Part shown: positions 1-5,544 of the stretch, piece after piece | Position numbering within the stretch: the first letter of the stretch is position 1 | Layout of the letters: every line of letters starts with the position of its first letter | Source of the DNA: Pseudomonas frederiksbergensis | Lineage (GTDB): Bacteria > Pseudomonadota > Gammaproteobacteria > Pseudomonadales > Pseudomonadaceae | Direction of reading: 5' to 3' | NCBI RefSeq assembly: GCF_003732705.1 | Contig: NZ_MOBR01000018.1 | Span: forward strand, 62,001-126,000 | Length of the DNA: 64,000 bases | The notes under the pieces: generated by a model | What the model saw: the letters and a program-made list of their open reading frames with translations, nothing else | Database searches by the model: none | What the model was told of the DNA's origin: nothing | Made by a program: the position numbers and the translations under genes

Positions 1-20
1 ATAAATCTGTCCCCTTTTTT
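1..20 (+). repeat. Palindromic repeat, copy 1 (right arm only)
   Basis: The window opens inside the right arm (ATAAATCTGTCCCC plus a T run) of the ~60 bp palindromic element found eight more times down to 5212. The left arm and loop lie outside the window. Confidence 0.85.
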
Positions 21-22
21 GC

Positions 23-94
23 TATGGCTCAGGAAACTCACAGAATCGTGGTCCGCACTTTAATGATGAGTCTGGAAATCACTATGACTATTGA
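23..94 (+). pseudogene. Toxin C-terminal tail, module 1
   Basis: After repeat copy 1 a short open frame encodes a tail ending SQNRGPHFNDESGNHYDY and stops at TGA 92-94. An RGPHF...HYDY ending is the sort seen at the C-terminus of secreted polymorphic toxins (family recollection). Upstream the frame meets a stop at 2-4 inside the repeat, so no toxin body is attached here. The stop overlaps the start of the next gene by 11 bp, the usual toxin-immunity spacing. Reading it as a decapitated toxin is inference. Confidence 0.5.
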
Positions 95-710
95 TATTCA
101 AGTTTTGAGCGTCGCTGATATATCAACTTCTAACAATGTACTTGACGTAGGTCAAGTGGACAGGGGGACGCTCTCGGCAGCAAGTTTTTTGGTTGTTGGA
201 AAGTTAAAAGTTTCTTTGGTTGATACGTTGGGGTTTTTATTTGATCTGGTGAGTCTGAAAACTCAAAGATATGAAATTTGGTTGTTCTTAGGTAACTCTG
301 CATGGCAGCCAGATACGCGAATAGTTCGTTATCACAAGTTGTGGGGCGCATTGAGGTTAAGAGGAGTCGAAATCCTAGGTGGCAGTGACTCACAAGAACT
401 TGCTGTTGAGGGTGGTGGCGGAGTGAAGTTTTTCGGCGCTGTGCGTCTATCAAAATCATCTATTGTAAGTGCTATAAATGCTATTTCTGATGAGCGCTGC
501 TCATATATCGTGGCATTGCCTGATGAGGCTGAAGTTAAAACTATTCTTGAGGTTGGTTGGTCCGGCGACATAGCTAAGGATGTTGATTTTCTTTATTATA
601 TTTGTGAAAAAAATAGTTTGATATTTAAAGCTGTTGGGGCGTTTGACGATTTTGAGCGGGGTTTTGTTTCTGTTGCTACGCCAAGTGTTATGAGACAGTT
701 TTTGAGCTGA
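84..710 (+). CDS. Probable immunity protein, module 1 (208 aa)
   Basis: The frame is open from the repeat onward; I place the start at ATG 84, which overlaps the stop of the toxin tail and follows a weak GGAA. Earlier in-frame ATGs at 24, 63 and 66 would read through the tail in another frame and look less likely. The protein is soluble, with no signal peptide or membrane segment and no motif I recognise. The immunity role is inferred only from position directly behind a toxin tail and from the same arrangement in the following modules. Base composition is AT-rich like the rest of the island. Confidence 0.6.
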   Translation: MTIDIQVLSVADISTSNNVLDVGQVDRGTLSAASFLVVGKLKVSLVDTLGFLFDLVSLKTQRYEIWLFLGNSAWQPDTRIVRYHKLWGALRLRGVEILGGSDSQELAVEGGGGVKFFGAVRLSKSSIVSAINAISDERCSYIVALPDEAEVKTILEVGWSGDIAKDVDFLYYICEKNSLIFKAVGAFDDFERGFVSVATPSVMRQFLS

Positions 711-786
711 AAAACAAATGTACTTGAAAAGTTAGAAGGAGAAGAAAAGCAACGAAGAAAAGGAAGAAAAGCGGAAGGAAAGAGGA
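711..786 (+). other. Purine-rich spacer before repeat copy 2
   Basis: From about 730 to 786 the + strand is almost purely A and G (GAAGAAAAGC, GGAAGAAAAG). Similar purine tracts precede copies 4, 7 and 8. They look like slipped or partial copies of the left repeat arm (GAAAAGGGGACAG). No gene is visible. Confidence 0.5.
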
Positions 787-841
787 CATATTTATTTGTT
801 TGTCTTAGGACAGTCGAAAAATAAATCTGTCCCCTTTTTTT
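781..841 (+). repeat. Palindromic repeat, copy 2
   Basis: Degenerate left arm (AGAGGACATATTTATTT), central GTTTGTCTTAGGACAGTCG and perfect right arm with a T run. The frame through it reads FVLGQSKNKSVPFF and continues into the deaminase module. Confidence 0.85.
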
Positions 842-1665
842 CCAATGTCAGTGATGAGGTTCGTGATCGTCTCTCGGGTAGGGTATTGGATGCTCAGGGT
901 GGTTTCCGCTCGCCTGTTCTTGTAGAAGGGGAGGCGTTCAACCCGCGCTTTCTGCCTTGTGGCGACGCTTCGTGTGTTGCCAGTGGAGCCGGCATTGACC
1001 TGACGGACCCAGAAACTCAGCGCTGGATCAGCGCAGGGAATGCGAAGGCGGCAAAAGACGCCTTGGCAATCGGGTCGCTCGCGCCTTTGCCAATGGCGTG
1101 GGTTGGCAAAGTTTTGGGATCTGTTTTTGGGAAAGGGGTTGCGAGGGAGGTGATAGCCGAGGGAGGCTCGGGTATTGGTGCAAAAGGCTTGGTGCCGGCT
1201 GACACACAAACAGTATTGATTCAGCAGGTTGCAGACTTGCGTGCCACGCTGACAGGCAGTGCAAAAACAAGTGGTAATGTGGGCGTTGCTCAGATAGATA
1301 TTTCGGGTATTCAGCCGACAATGGCAGCGTCCAGCCGTATCGGCACACCAAATGCCGAGCAGCAAGTGATGGGATTTGTTGGCGAGGTCTCTGAGACGTT
1401 TCCAAGCTCGGTTGTACCGACTGCGAGTAATCCCCCGCAGATGCTCAACAGGGCGATAGATTCGGAGGCGAAAATTTTGAACAATATCGCAGCGCAACTG
1501 GGAGAGAATACTTCGGTGAAGGGGAGTATTAATTTACTGACGGAGCGGGCGCCCTGTGCAAGTTGTTCAAATGTTATTGAACTGTTCAGGGCCAAGTACC
1601 CCAACATTACTGTCAATGTGTTCGACAATGGCGGCGTAATTCGTCCGACCAAAAAAGGACTTTAA
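796..1665 (+). CDS. Polymorphic-toxin C-terminal module with deaminase domain
   Basis: This is the only module with a whole toxin domain. The N-terminal ~150 residues look like the linker/pre-toxin end of a large secreted toxin (PCGDASC, then DPETQRWISAGNAKAAKDAL). The C-terminal ~100 residues carry the zinc-deaminase signature: Asp-Ser-Glu-Ala at 1459-1470 with the proton-shuttling Glu at 1465, and Pro-Cys-Ala-Ser-Cys at 1552-1566 supplying two zinc cysteines. This resembles the BURPS668_1122-type toxin deaminases (Pfam Toxin-deaminase), which act on nucleic acid bases or nucleotides. No proper start is visible: the frame is open from 736, and the first candidate is TTG 796 inside the repeat after GAGGA. 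It is therefore either an orphan cassette needing recombination onto a delivery gene, or is expressed from the repeat. Confidence 0.65.
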   Translation: MFVLGQSKNKSVPFFSNVSDEVRDRLSGRVLDAQGGFRSPVLVEGEAFNPRFLPCGDASCVASGAGIDLTDPETQRWISAGNAKAAKDALAIGSLAPLPMAWVGKVLGSVFGKGVAREVIAEGGSGIGAKGLVPADTQTVLIQQVADLRATLTGSAKTSGNVGVAQIDISGIQPTMAASSRIGTPNAEQQVMGFVGEVSETFPSSVVPTASNPPQMLNRAIDSEAKILNNIAAQLGENTSVKGSINLLTERAPCASCSNVIELFRAKYPNITVNVFDNGGVIRPTKKGL

Positions 1666-1666
1666 G

Positions 1667-2017
1667 ATGCTGCACGAAGAGCGTTTGACTTATGAGACCC
1701 TGAAAGCGTGGGCTTTGGACTGCTATTATGAGGGGTGTCGAGATCATGCTGTGATGAAGGGGTGGCCTCATGAACAGGTCATGGCGTATGTCGACTATCA
1801 ATTTGAACATTCTTTTGAGCGCCCGGTAGAGGAGTTTATGTGGCGAGTAATCCTTCTGATTCTATCGGGTGGCTGGCATCAAGATTGGTATTCGAGCGCG
1901 CGTCAACTGATCACTGAACACATCATAAAAGATGGTATTGACAATATTTTAGCCGGTGTGCCTGCAGCCGAGGCGGAGTTGTTTCTGCATGATCTTAGAG
2001 TCTTAAAGCTTATCTGA
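1667..2017 (+). CDS. Probable cognate immunity protein of the deaminase toxin (116 aa)
   Basis: ATG 1667 lies one base after the toxin stop, so the pair is translationally linked. The protein is a 116-residue soluble, mostly helical, Trp- and acid-rich polypeptide (WPHEQVMAYVDYQFEHS) with no signal peptide. I do not recognise the family. Immunity to the deaminase is inferred from position and size. The gene ends before repeat copy 3. Confidence 0.7.
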   Translation: MLHEERLTYETLKAWALDCYYEGCRDHAVMKGWPHEQVMAYVDYQFEHSFERPVEEFMWRVILLILSGGWHQDWYSSARQLITEHIIKDGIDNILAGVPAAEAELFLHDLRVLKLI

Positions 2018-2058
2018 CGGTGTAAAAGGAACTGGGGCTGTTGTAGATGACAAAGTGG

Positions 2059-2118
2059 AAAAGGGGACAGATTTATTTGTTTGACTTAGGCCAGTCGAAA
2101 AATAAATCTGTCCCCTTT
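2059..2118 (+). repeat. Palindromic repeat, copy 3
   Basis: Near-consensus copy: AAAAGGGGACAGATTTATTT, loop GTTTGACTTAGGCCAGTCGA, right arm AAATAAATCTGTCCCCTTT. The two 20-nt arms are perfect reverse complements in the consensus. Confidence 0.9.
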
Positions 2119-2205
2119 GTTCTTTCTGAGAAATCATCAAATTGGGGTCGGACTCGATCTATATCAGATGTAAAAATTGATCCAGTAGGTTGGGGGAACA
2201 AATAA
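2119..2205 (+). pseudogene. Toxin C-terminal tail, module 3
   Basis: The repeat frame (NKSVPF) runs straight into a tail containing SNWGRTRSISDVKIDPVGWG and ending in Asn-Lys-TAA (2203-2205). The stop shares its last A with the ATG of the next gene (TAATG). Only about 28 residues of the presumed toxin remain. Function of the lost toxin is unknown to me. Confidence 0.55.
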
Positions 2206-2681
2206 TGATTATTAACTTTGAAACCGGTGAAATATTGGAGTTGCCTGGAGATGATCTCATTAGCTCAAATCTTAGAGATTTACAACTTCATCGTGCAATT
2301 TTTGATGGTCTCAATGTCTCTGGGGCTGACTTCACTGGCTCTCATCTGAGAAATGCCTCTTTTAATTATTCGCTATCAAATAGGGTTGTGATGCGTGGCG
2401 TTGCACTTATGAATGCAACCTTCATTGGTGCGGAGTTAAAAGAGGCAGATCTTTCAGATGTTGTGGCGATTGGTGCCGATTTTTCTGAGGCTGATCTTTC
2501 AATGTCCGACTTGCAAGGGGCGGATATTGGTAGCGCCTGTTTCGAAAAGACTAATTTGTGTGGTGTCAATCTTGCTGTTAAAAGAATAGATGAGGCAGTT
2601 TTTTTTAATGCCACATATGACGATAAAACAATTTGGCCTGAAGGATTTAATCCTGAAAGTCATGGCGCAATTAAAGTTTAG
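2205..2681 (+). CDS. Pentapeptide-repeat protein, probable immunity, module 3 (158 aa)
   Basis: ATG 2205 is preceded by TGGGGGA at 2191-2197 and overlaps the toxin-tail stop; a TTG at 2190 in the same frame is too early. The middle of the protein shows A(D/N)L-type pentapeptide repeats (GADFTGSHLRNASF, GAELKEADLSDVVAIGADF, EADLSMSDLQGADI), predicting a right-handed quadrilateral beta-helix. Some members of this fold mimic DNA and protect gyrase (family knowledge). Here its place behind a toxin tail suggests immunity, which is inference. No signal peptide. Confidence 0.75.
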   Translation: MIINFETGEILELPGDDLISSNLRDLQLHRAIFDGLNVSGADFTGSHLRNASFNYSLSNRVVMRGVALMNATFIGAELKEADLSDVVAIGADFSEADLSMSDLQGADIGSACFEKTNLCGVNLAVKRIDEAVFFNATYDDKTIWPEGFNPESHGAIKV

Positions 2682-2734
2682 TGGGAATGAATGTGGAAAA
2701 AAGGGGGCTGGAAAAAAGAGGAGAAAAGAAGGAG

Positions 2735-2797
2735 AAAAGGGGACAGATTTATTTGTTTGGCTAAGATGAGTCGAAAAATAAACCTGTCCCTTTTTTT
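2735..2797 (+). repeat. Palindromic repeat, copy 4
   Basis: Left arm AAAAGGGGACAGATTTATTT, diverged loop (GTTTGGCTAAGATGAGTCG) and right arm AATAAACCTGTCCC with a 7-T run. Preceded by a purine tract 2694-2738. Confidence 0.88.
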
Positions 2798-2799
2798 AG

Positions 2800-2865
2800 C
2801 GAGTATTGCCAGATGGGAAGTACGAGTTTGATACATTGATTCCAGAAAAGTCTTCTAAATTTTAA
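2800..2865 (+). pseudogene. Toxin C-terminal tail, module 4
   Basis: Directly after the repeat and an in-frame TAG (2797-2799) the frame encodes RVLPDGKYEFDTLIPEKSSK plus Phe and stops at TAA 2863-2865, 18 bp before the next start. The composition fits the end of a secreted toxin. No body of the toxin remains. Confidence 0.45.
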
Positions 2866-2883
2866 TGTGGAGGGCGAAAAACT

Positions 2884-3315
2884 GTGTTGATCAACGAGGT
2901 ATTGCGCGATGTCAGATTTCGCTCATTTTTTATAAGCGGGAATTTGGTTTGTGAGTGTTTGGTATTGTTTTTTAAATTATCGGACTCTGGATGGGTCTCA
3001 CTAACAATTAGCGAGGGTGTAGCAGGGTTTTTAAAGTTAGATTCAGAACCAGAATTGCAGGAGTTATCTGAGATAAATGATGACTTTGCGTACCCGATTA
3101 AGTCGTTAAGTGGGTTGGATAAGTATCTAGGGTTGAAGGTTTTGTCTGTATATGAGTTCAGGATTAGTGATGTCGATGAAGGTTGCGTTGGAGTGTATTT
3201 GGATTTTGGAGGCTGCGGGCTGAGTGTGATTGAGTCTAATGAGTGTTTATCAGTTGAAGATGGTGTGGCTCAATTTTATTATGGTAATATTTCACTTGCT
3301 GAAGTGAGAGTTTAA
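2884..3315 (+). CDS. Probable immunity protein, module 4 (143 aa)
   Basis: Starts at GTG 2884 with a strong GGAGGG at 2869-2874, nine bases upstream. The protein is acidic and soluble, rich in beta-type hydrophobic stretches (ECLVLFFKLSDSGWVSLTI; VGVYLDFGGCGLSVI), with no signal peptide. Family not recognised. The immunity role is inferred from the module pattern. Confidence 0.65.
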   Translation: MLINEVLRDVRFRSFFISGNLVCECLVLFFKLSDSGWVSLTISEGVAGFLKLDSEPELQELSEINDDFAYPIKSLSGLDKYLGLKVLSVYEFRISDVDEGCVGVYLDFGGCGLSVIESNECLSVEDGVAQFYYGNISLAEVRV

Positions 3316-3340
3316 TTGGTGCAAAGGATTGAGAAAGCGT

Positions 3341-3400
3341 AAAAAGGGGGCGGTTTTATTTGTTTGGCTAAACTCAGTCGAAAAATAAATCTGTCCAATT
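3341..3400 (+). repeat. Palindromic repeat, copy 5 (diverged)
   Basis: AAAAAGGGGGCGGTTTTATT, loop with TGGCTAAACTCAGTCG, right arm AAATAAATCTGTCCAATT. Both arm ends have drifted, but the core is clear. Confidence 0.8.
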
Positions 3401-3422
3401 TATTAAACTAGAGAAGTTTTAT

Positions 3423-3464
3423 ATGTTGTGTCCAAGGTGTGAGCAGGGAGATATTGTTAGGGAA
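3423..3464 (+). pseudogene. Immunity gene start interrupted by repeat copy 6
   Basis: ATG 3423, after AGAGAAG, begins MLCPRCEQGDIVRE, a Cys-X2-Cys start typical of small zinc-ribbon proteins, and then runs straight into repeat copy 6. A short tail frame (TREVLYVVSKV, 3407-3442) overlaps it, as a toxin end would. The original downstream part of the gene is missing, so this module looks disrupted by the repeat or by recombination at it. Confidence 0.45.
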
Positions 3465-3524
3465 AAAAGGGGACAGATTTATTTGTTTGTCTTACGTCAG
3501 TCAAAAAATAAATCTGTCTCCTTT
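3465..3524 (+). repeat. Palindromic repeat, copy 6
   Basis: AAAAGGGGACAGATTTATTT, loop with TTGTCTTACGTCAGTC, right arm AAATAAATCTGTCTCCTTT. It immediately abuts the truncated gene at 3423. Confidence 0.88.
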
Positions 3525-3590
3525 GTTCATTTTTTCTCTGAATCAACAGGTGACAGCGGAATTGCAATCGAAAGTGGATGCAGACCTTGA
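3525..3590 (+). pseudogene. Toxin C-terminal tail, module 6
   Basis: The repeat frame (NKSVSF) continues as a tail ending ESTGDSGIAIESGCRP, with TGA at 3588-3590, 15 bp before the following ATG. A second, longer open frame overlaps it, so the assignment rests on the shared frame with modules 2, 3 and 8. Confidence 0.4.
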
Positions 3591-3605
3591 GTTTACGGAG
3601 GGCTT

Positions 3606-3854
3606 ATGGCTTCAATTCATATTGAGGAAATTCAAAAAATCTTGTCTGCGCAAGGCAATAAAGATGCCGTGCCAAATCAAGATAATGGGGAAGGCTACTT
3701 TCTAGAGATTAGATTTGATAGCTCAACTCGAAAAGCATCTGGGGTTGTTGACGATGAGTACAAGGACAAAGTAATAACTCTGGATTGCCCTTACGGTACG
3801 GTTGTTATTTTGTGCGATGGAGAAGGGCAGCTGAAATCAATTGAGTTAAGTTGA
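3606..3854 (+). CDS. Probable small immunity protein, module 6 (82 aa)
   Basis: ATG 3606 follows GGAGGG at 3597-3602 with short spacing. The 82-residue acidic protein has an N-terminal helix (IHIEEIQKILSAQG) and a beta-rich rest (GYFLEIRFDSS; KVITLDCPYGTVVILCDGEG). No signal peptide, family not recognised. A terminator follows 24 bp after the stop, so transcription from the modules before it probably ends here. Immunity is inferred from context. Confidence 0.6.
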   Translation: MASIHIEEIQKILSAQGNKDAVPNQDNGEGYFLEIRFDSSTRKASGVVDDEYKDKVITLDCPYGTVVILCDGEGQLKSIELS

Positions 3855-3877
3855 CTGTACAGTAGTGGCATTCTCCC

Positions 3878-3906
3878 AACACCGGCCTCGCACCGGTGTT
3901 GTTTTA
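3878..3906 (+). terminator. Rho-independent terminator
   Basis: AACACCGG, a 7-nt loop and CCGGTGTT form an 8-bp stem followed by GTTTTA. It closes modules 1-6. Confidence 0.8.
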
Positions 3907-3927
3907 TCGAAGAAAAGAGGACCGAAG

Positions 3928-3988
3928 AAAAGGGGACAGATTTATTTGTTGGTCTTAGGTCAGTCGCAAAATAAATCTGTCCTCTTTT
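3928..3988 (+). repeat. Palindromic repeat, copy 7
   Basis: AAAAGGGGACAGATTTATTT, loop with TTGGTCTTAGGTCAGTCG, right arm AAATAAATCTGTCCTCTTTT. Preceded by a purine tract at 3911-3930. Confidence 0.88.
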
Positions 3989-4082
3989 CTACTCGGTTTT
4001 TCAGGGCAAATATTCCTTCGCACAGATAGGAGCGTTATTACGGAACTTGATAGCATAACACCGTGGTGCTGGAGAAAATCAA
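3989..4082 (+). other. Module 7 leader with ambiguous toxin tail
   Basis: All three + frames are briefly open here. The repeat frame stops after IPSHR; a second gives GKYSFAQIGALLRNLIA and stop; a third gives TDRSVITELDSITPW and overlaps the next gene. By analogy one should be a toxin end, but I cannot choose. Confidence 0.3.
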
Positions 4083-4679
4083 ATGAGAGTTTCGATAGAT
4101 TTTGACGTGCTTGTTACATTTGATTGTACTTATGGTCAGTCAAGTTATGAAAATGGGATTCTCCGTGTTTTTGTTGAGAAAGGGTTGGTGATTCCTTATT
4201 GTAAAGTTAAGAGTGGAAGAGATGGTGTCTCGCTAGTTAAATGTGGTAAGGGTGAAAGCCATCAGATAGAAGACATGTTTCCGGTGCACTACATTTATGA
4301 TGCGGCGAGACAGACTGAATATGTTGAATGGGAACTCGTAGATGGTTTTTTGAGGGCGCGCAGCGTGGGAGGAGAATGGGTTGAATATAAAAGCAAATCT
4401 GAAAGTTCATATGCGATGAGTGAATTTGTTGGCGGCTGTTGGTTCGTTTTTGAGGGTGTGGCTTTTTCATATAGGATGGTCGGTATGTACGCACCAGATC
4501 GTCAAAGTTCTTCAGGTAAAAAGGAAGTACAGGAGTTTGGTTCTCGGTCTTGTATTGGTCCATCTTCTAGGGAGTACTTGCTGGAAGGTGTTCTCAATAT
4601 TGCTCCGGGACCAGGTTGGATGTCTTGGGAAATTTATTCCGAGAATTTTTATATTGATATTCCTGATTGTCATGCTTGA
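4083..4679 (+). CDS. Probable immunity protein, module 7 (198 aa)
   Basis: ATG 4083 has GGAG nine bases upstream (4070-4073). A 198-residue soluble protein with many aromatic residues and beta-type segments (VTFDCTYGQSSYENGILRVFV; CWFVFEGVAFSYRMVGMYAP). No signal peptide or known motif seen. The immunity role is inferred from its place between repeat copies 7 and 8. Confidence 0.6.
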   Translation: MRVSIDFDVLVTFDCTYGQSSYENGILRVFVEKGLVIPYCKVKSGRDGVSLVKCGKGESHQIEDMFPVHYIYDAARQTEYVEWELVDGFLRARSVGGEWVEYKSKSESSYAMSEFVGGCWFVFEGVAFSYRMVGMYAPDRQSSSGKKEVQEFGSRSCIGPSSREYLLEGVLNIAPGPGWMSWEIYSENFYIDIPDCHA

Positions 4680-4759
4680 GTGGTGCTCGTCTACTTTCGT
4701 AACGAGGCTACACAGAGAGGCGGAAAAGGGGACAGAAGAAAAGGCAGAAGAAAAAGAAG

Positions 4760-4822
4760 AAAAGGGGACAGATTTATTTTTTTGTCTTAGGTCAGTCGCA
4801 AAATAAATCTGTCCCCTTTTTT
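4760..4822 (+). repeat. Palindromic repeat, copy 8
   Basis: Full copy with right arm AAATAAATCTGTCCCCTTTT. A broken extra left arm (AAAAGGGGACAGAAGAAAAG) lies 25-40 bp upstream at 4722-4741, followed by a purine tract. Confidence 0.9.
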
Positions 4823-4936
4823 CCTATAGATATGCCAATAACCGGGCCTAATGGTAATACGGCAACTGTTCGCACTGGCTGGATATATGATCCAGGCTCG
4901 TCCACGCCTAGAATGACGACTCTTTATGTCAAGTAA
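4823..4936 (+). pseudogene. Toxin C-terminal tail, module 8 (DUF6883-like end)
   Basis: The repeat frame continues as PIDMPITGPNGNTATVRTGW then IYDPGSSTPRMTTLYVK and TAA 4934-4936. The GPNG-TATVRTGWI-PRMTTLYVK pattern resembles the end of DUF6883-type domains found at toxin C-termini (recollection). Thirty-seven residues remain, too few for an active enzyme. The stop is 10 bp before the DUF4926-like gene. Confidence 0.6.
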
Positions 4937-4946
4937 GGAATGCCGG

Positions 4947-5144
4947 ATGACTTATTCGCTTTTTGATGTTGTCGTATTGACTGAGGACATCCCGGGGGAA
5001 GGGCTGCGAGCTGGTATGCGGGGGACGATCATTGAAAATTATAGTCTGCCAGTTGAGGGCTATGAGGTAGAGTTTTGTGATGCCGAGGGGCGTACTGTTG
5101 CGCAGCTAGCATTGTCTTCCGATCAATTTCAGCTCGAAAAGTAA
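4947..5144 (+). CDS. DUF4926-family protein, probable immunity, module 8 (65 aa)
   Basis: The sequence FDVVVLTEDIPGEGLRAGMRGTII with a downstream YEVEFCDAEGRTVAQLAL is the DUF4926 pattern, a small SH3-like beta-barrel family often placed behind polymorphic toxins. I start it at ATG 4947, which has AAGGAA six bases upstream; ATG 4926 in the same frame overlaps the toxin tail and has no ribosome site. It is the last gene of the array before repeat copy 9. Confidence 0.75.
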   Translation: MTYSLFDVVVLTEDIPGEGLRAGMRGTIIENYSLPVEGYEVEFCDAEGRTVAQLALSSDQFQLEK

Positions 5145-5148
5145 CGGG

Positions 5149-5212
5149 AAAAAGGGAGCAGATTTATTTTGTTTGGATTAGGTCGGTCGGAAAATAAATC
5201 TGTCCTCTTTGT
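5149..5212 (+). repeat. Palindromic repeat, copy 9 (end of array)
   Basis: AAAAAGGGAGCAGATTTATT, loop with TTGGATTAGGTCGGTCGG, right arm AAATAAATCTGTCCTCTTT. No toxin tail or gene follows it, so it marks the distal border of the array. Confidence 0.88.
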
Positions 5213-5238
5213 TTACGTGAAAACACAAATGCAGCAAC

Positions 5239-5268
5239 AAAACGGGCGACCAACTGGTCGCCCGTTTT
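5239..5268. terminator. Bidirectional terminator
   Basis: AAAACGGGCGACC, loop AACT, GGTCGCCCGTTTT. The A and T flanks let it work for the array on + and for the convergent gene at 5272 on -. Confidence 0.88.
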
Positions 5269-5271
5269 CAT

Positions 5272-5544
5272 TCACCCCGCAACCTGCGCCCGCAACCGCC
5301 GACCAATCACGTCCATCAAATCACAGCCATCCCGCAACGGAATAACCAGTAGTTTGGAAAAGTCCGACAGCACCACCGTGTCGCAACCAATTTCGGCGCG
5401 ATAGGCGATATTTTCCAACACCTGCGTGACCGTGCGAATGCGGTAATCCGCCATGGCTTGCAGGACGTCGAGTGGTGCTTCGGTGTCGATAAGCAGGGAG
5501 GCCGGGATCAAGTCAATTCCGGTGAGAGGCATGTATCGATTCAT
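5272..5544 (-). CDS. Small conserved hypothetical protein behind a structured leader (90 aa)
   Basis: Ninety residues, soluble, starting at ATG 5544 with a weak AGAGA upstream. The central part (ASLLIDTEAPLDVLQAMADY) is helical. I do not recognise a family with certainty; it may be a distant relative of the small DUF3077/DUF6124 proteins because it shares their kind of leader (compare the gene at 52951). It converges on the toxin array, sharing its terminator. The 5' region is unusual and described separately. Confidence 0.65.
   Translation of the reverse strand: MNRYMPLTGIDLIPASLLIDTEAPLDVLQAMADYRIRTVTQVLENIAYRAEIGCDTVVLSDFSKLLVIPLRDGCDLMDVIGRRLRAQVAG

Noticed and set aside
3439..3705. 88-codon + strand frame through repeat copy 6
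   Set aside because: It crosses the palindrome and overlaps the better supported gene at 3606 in another frame.
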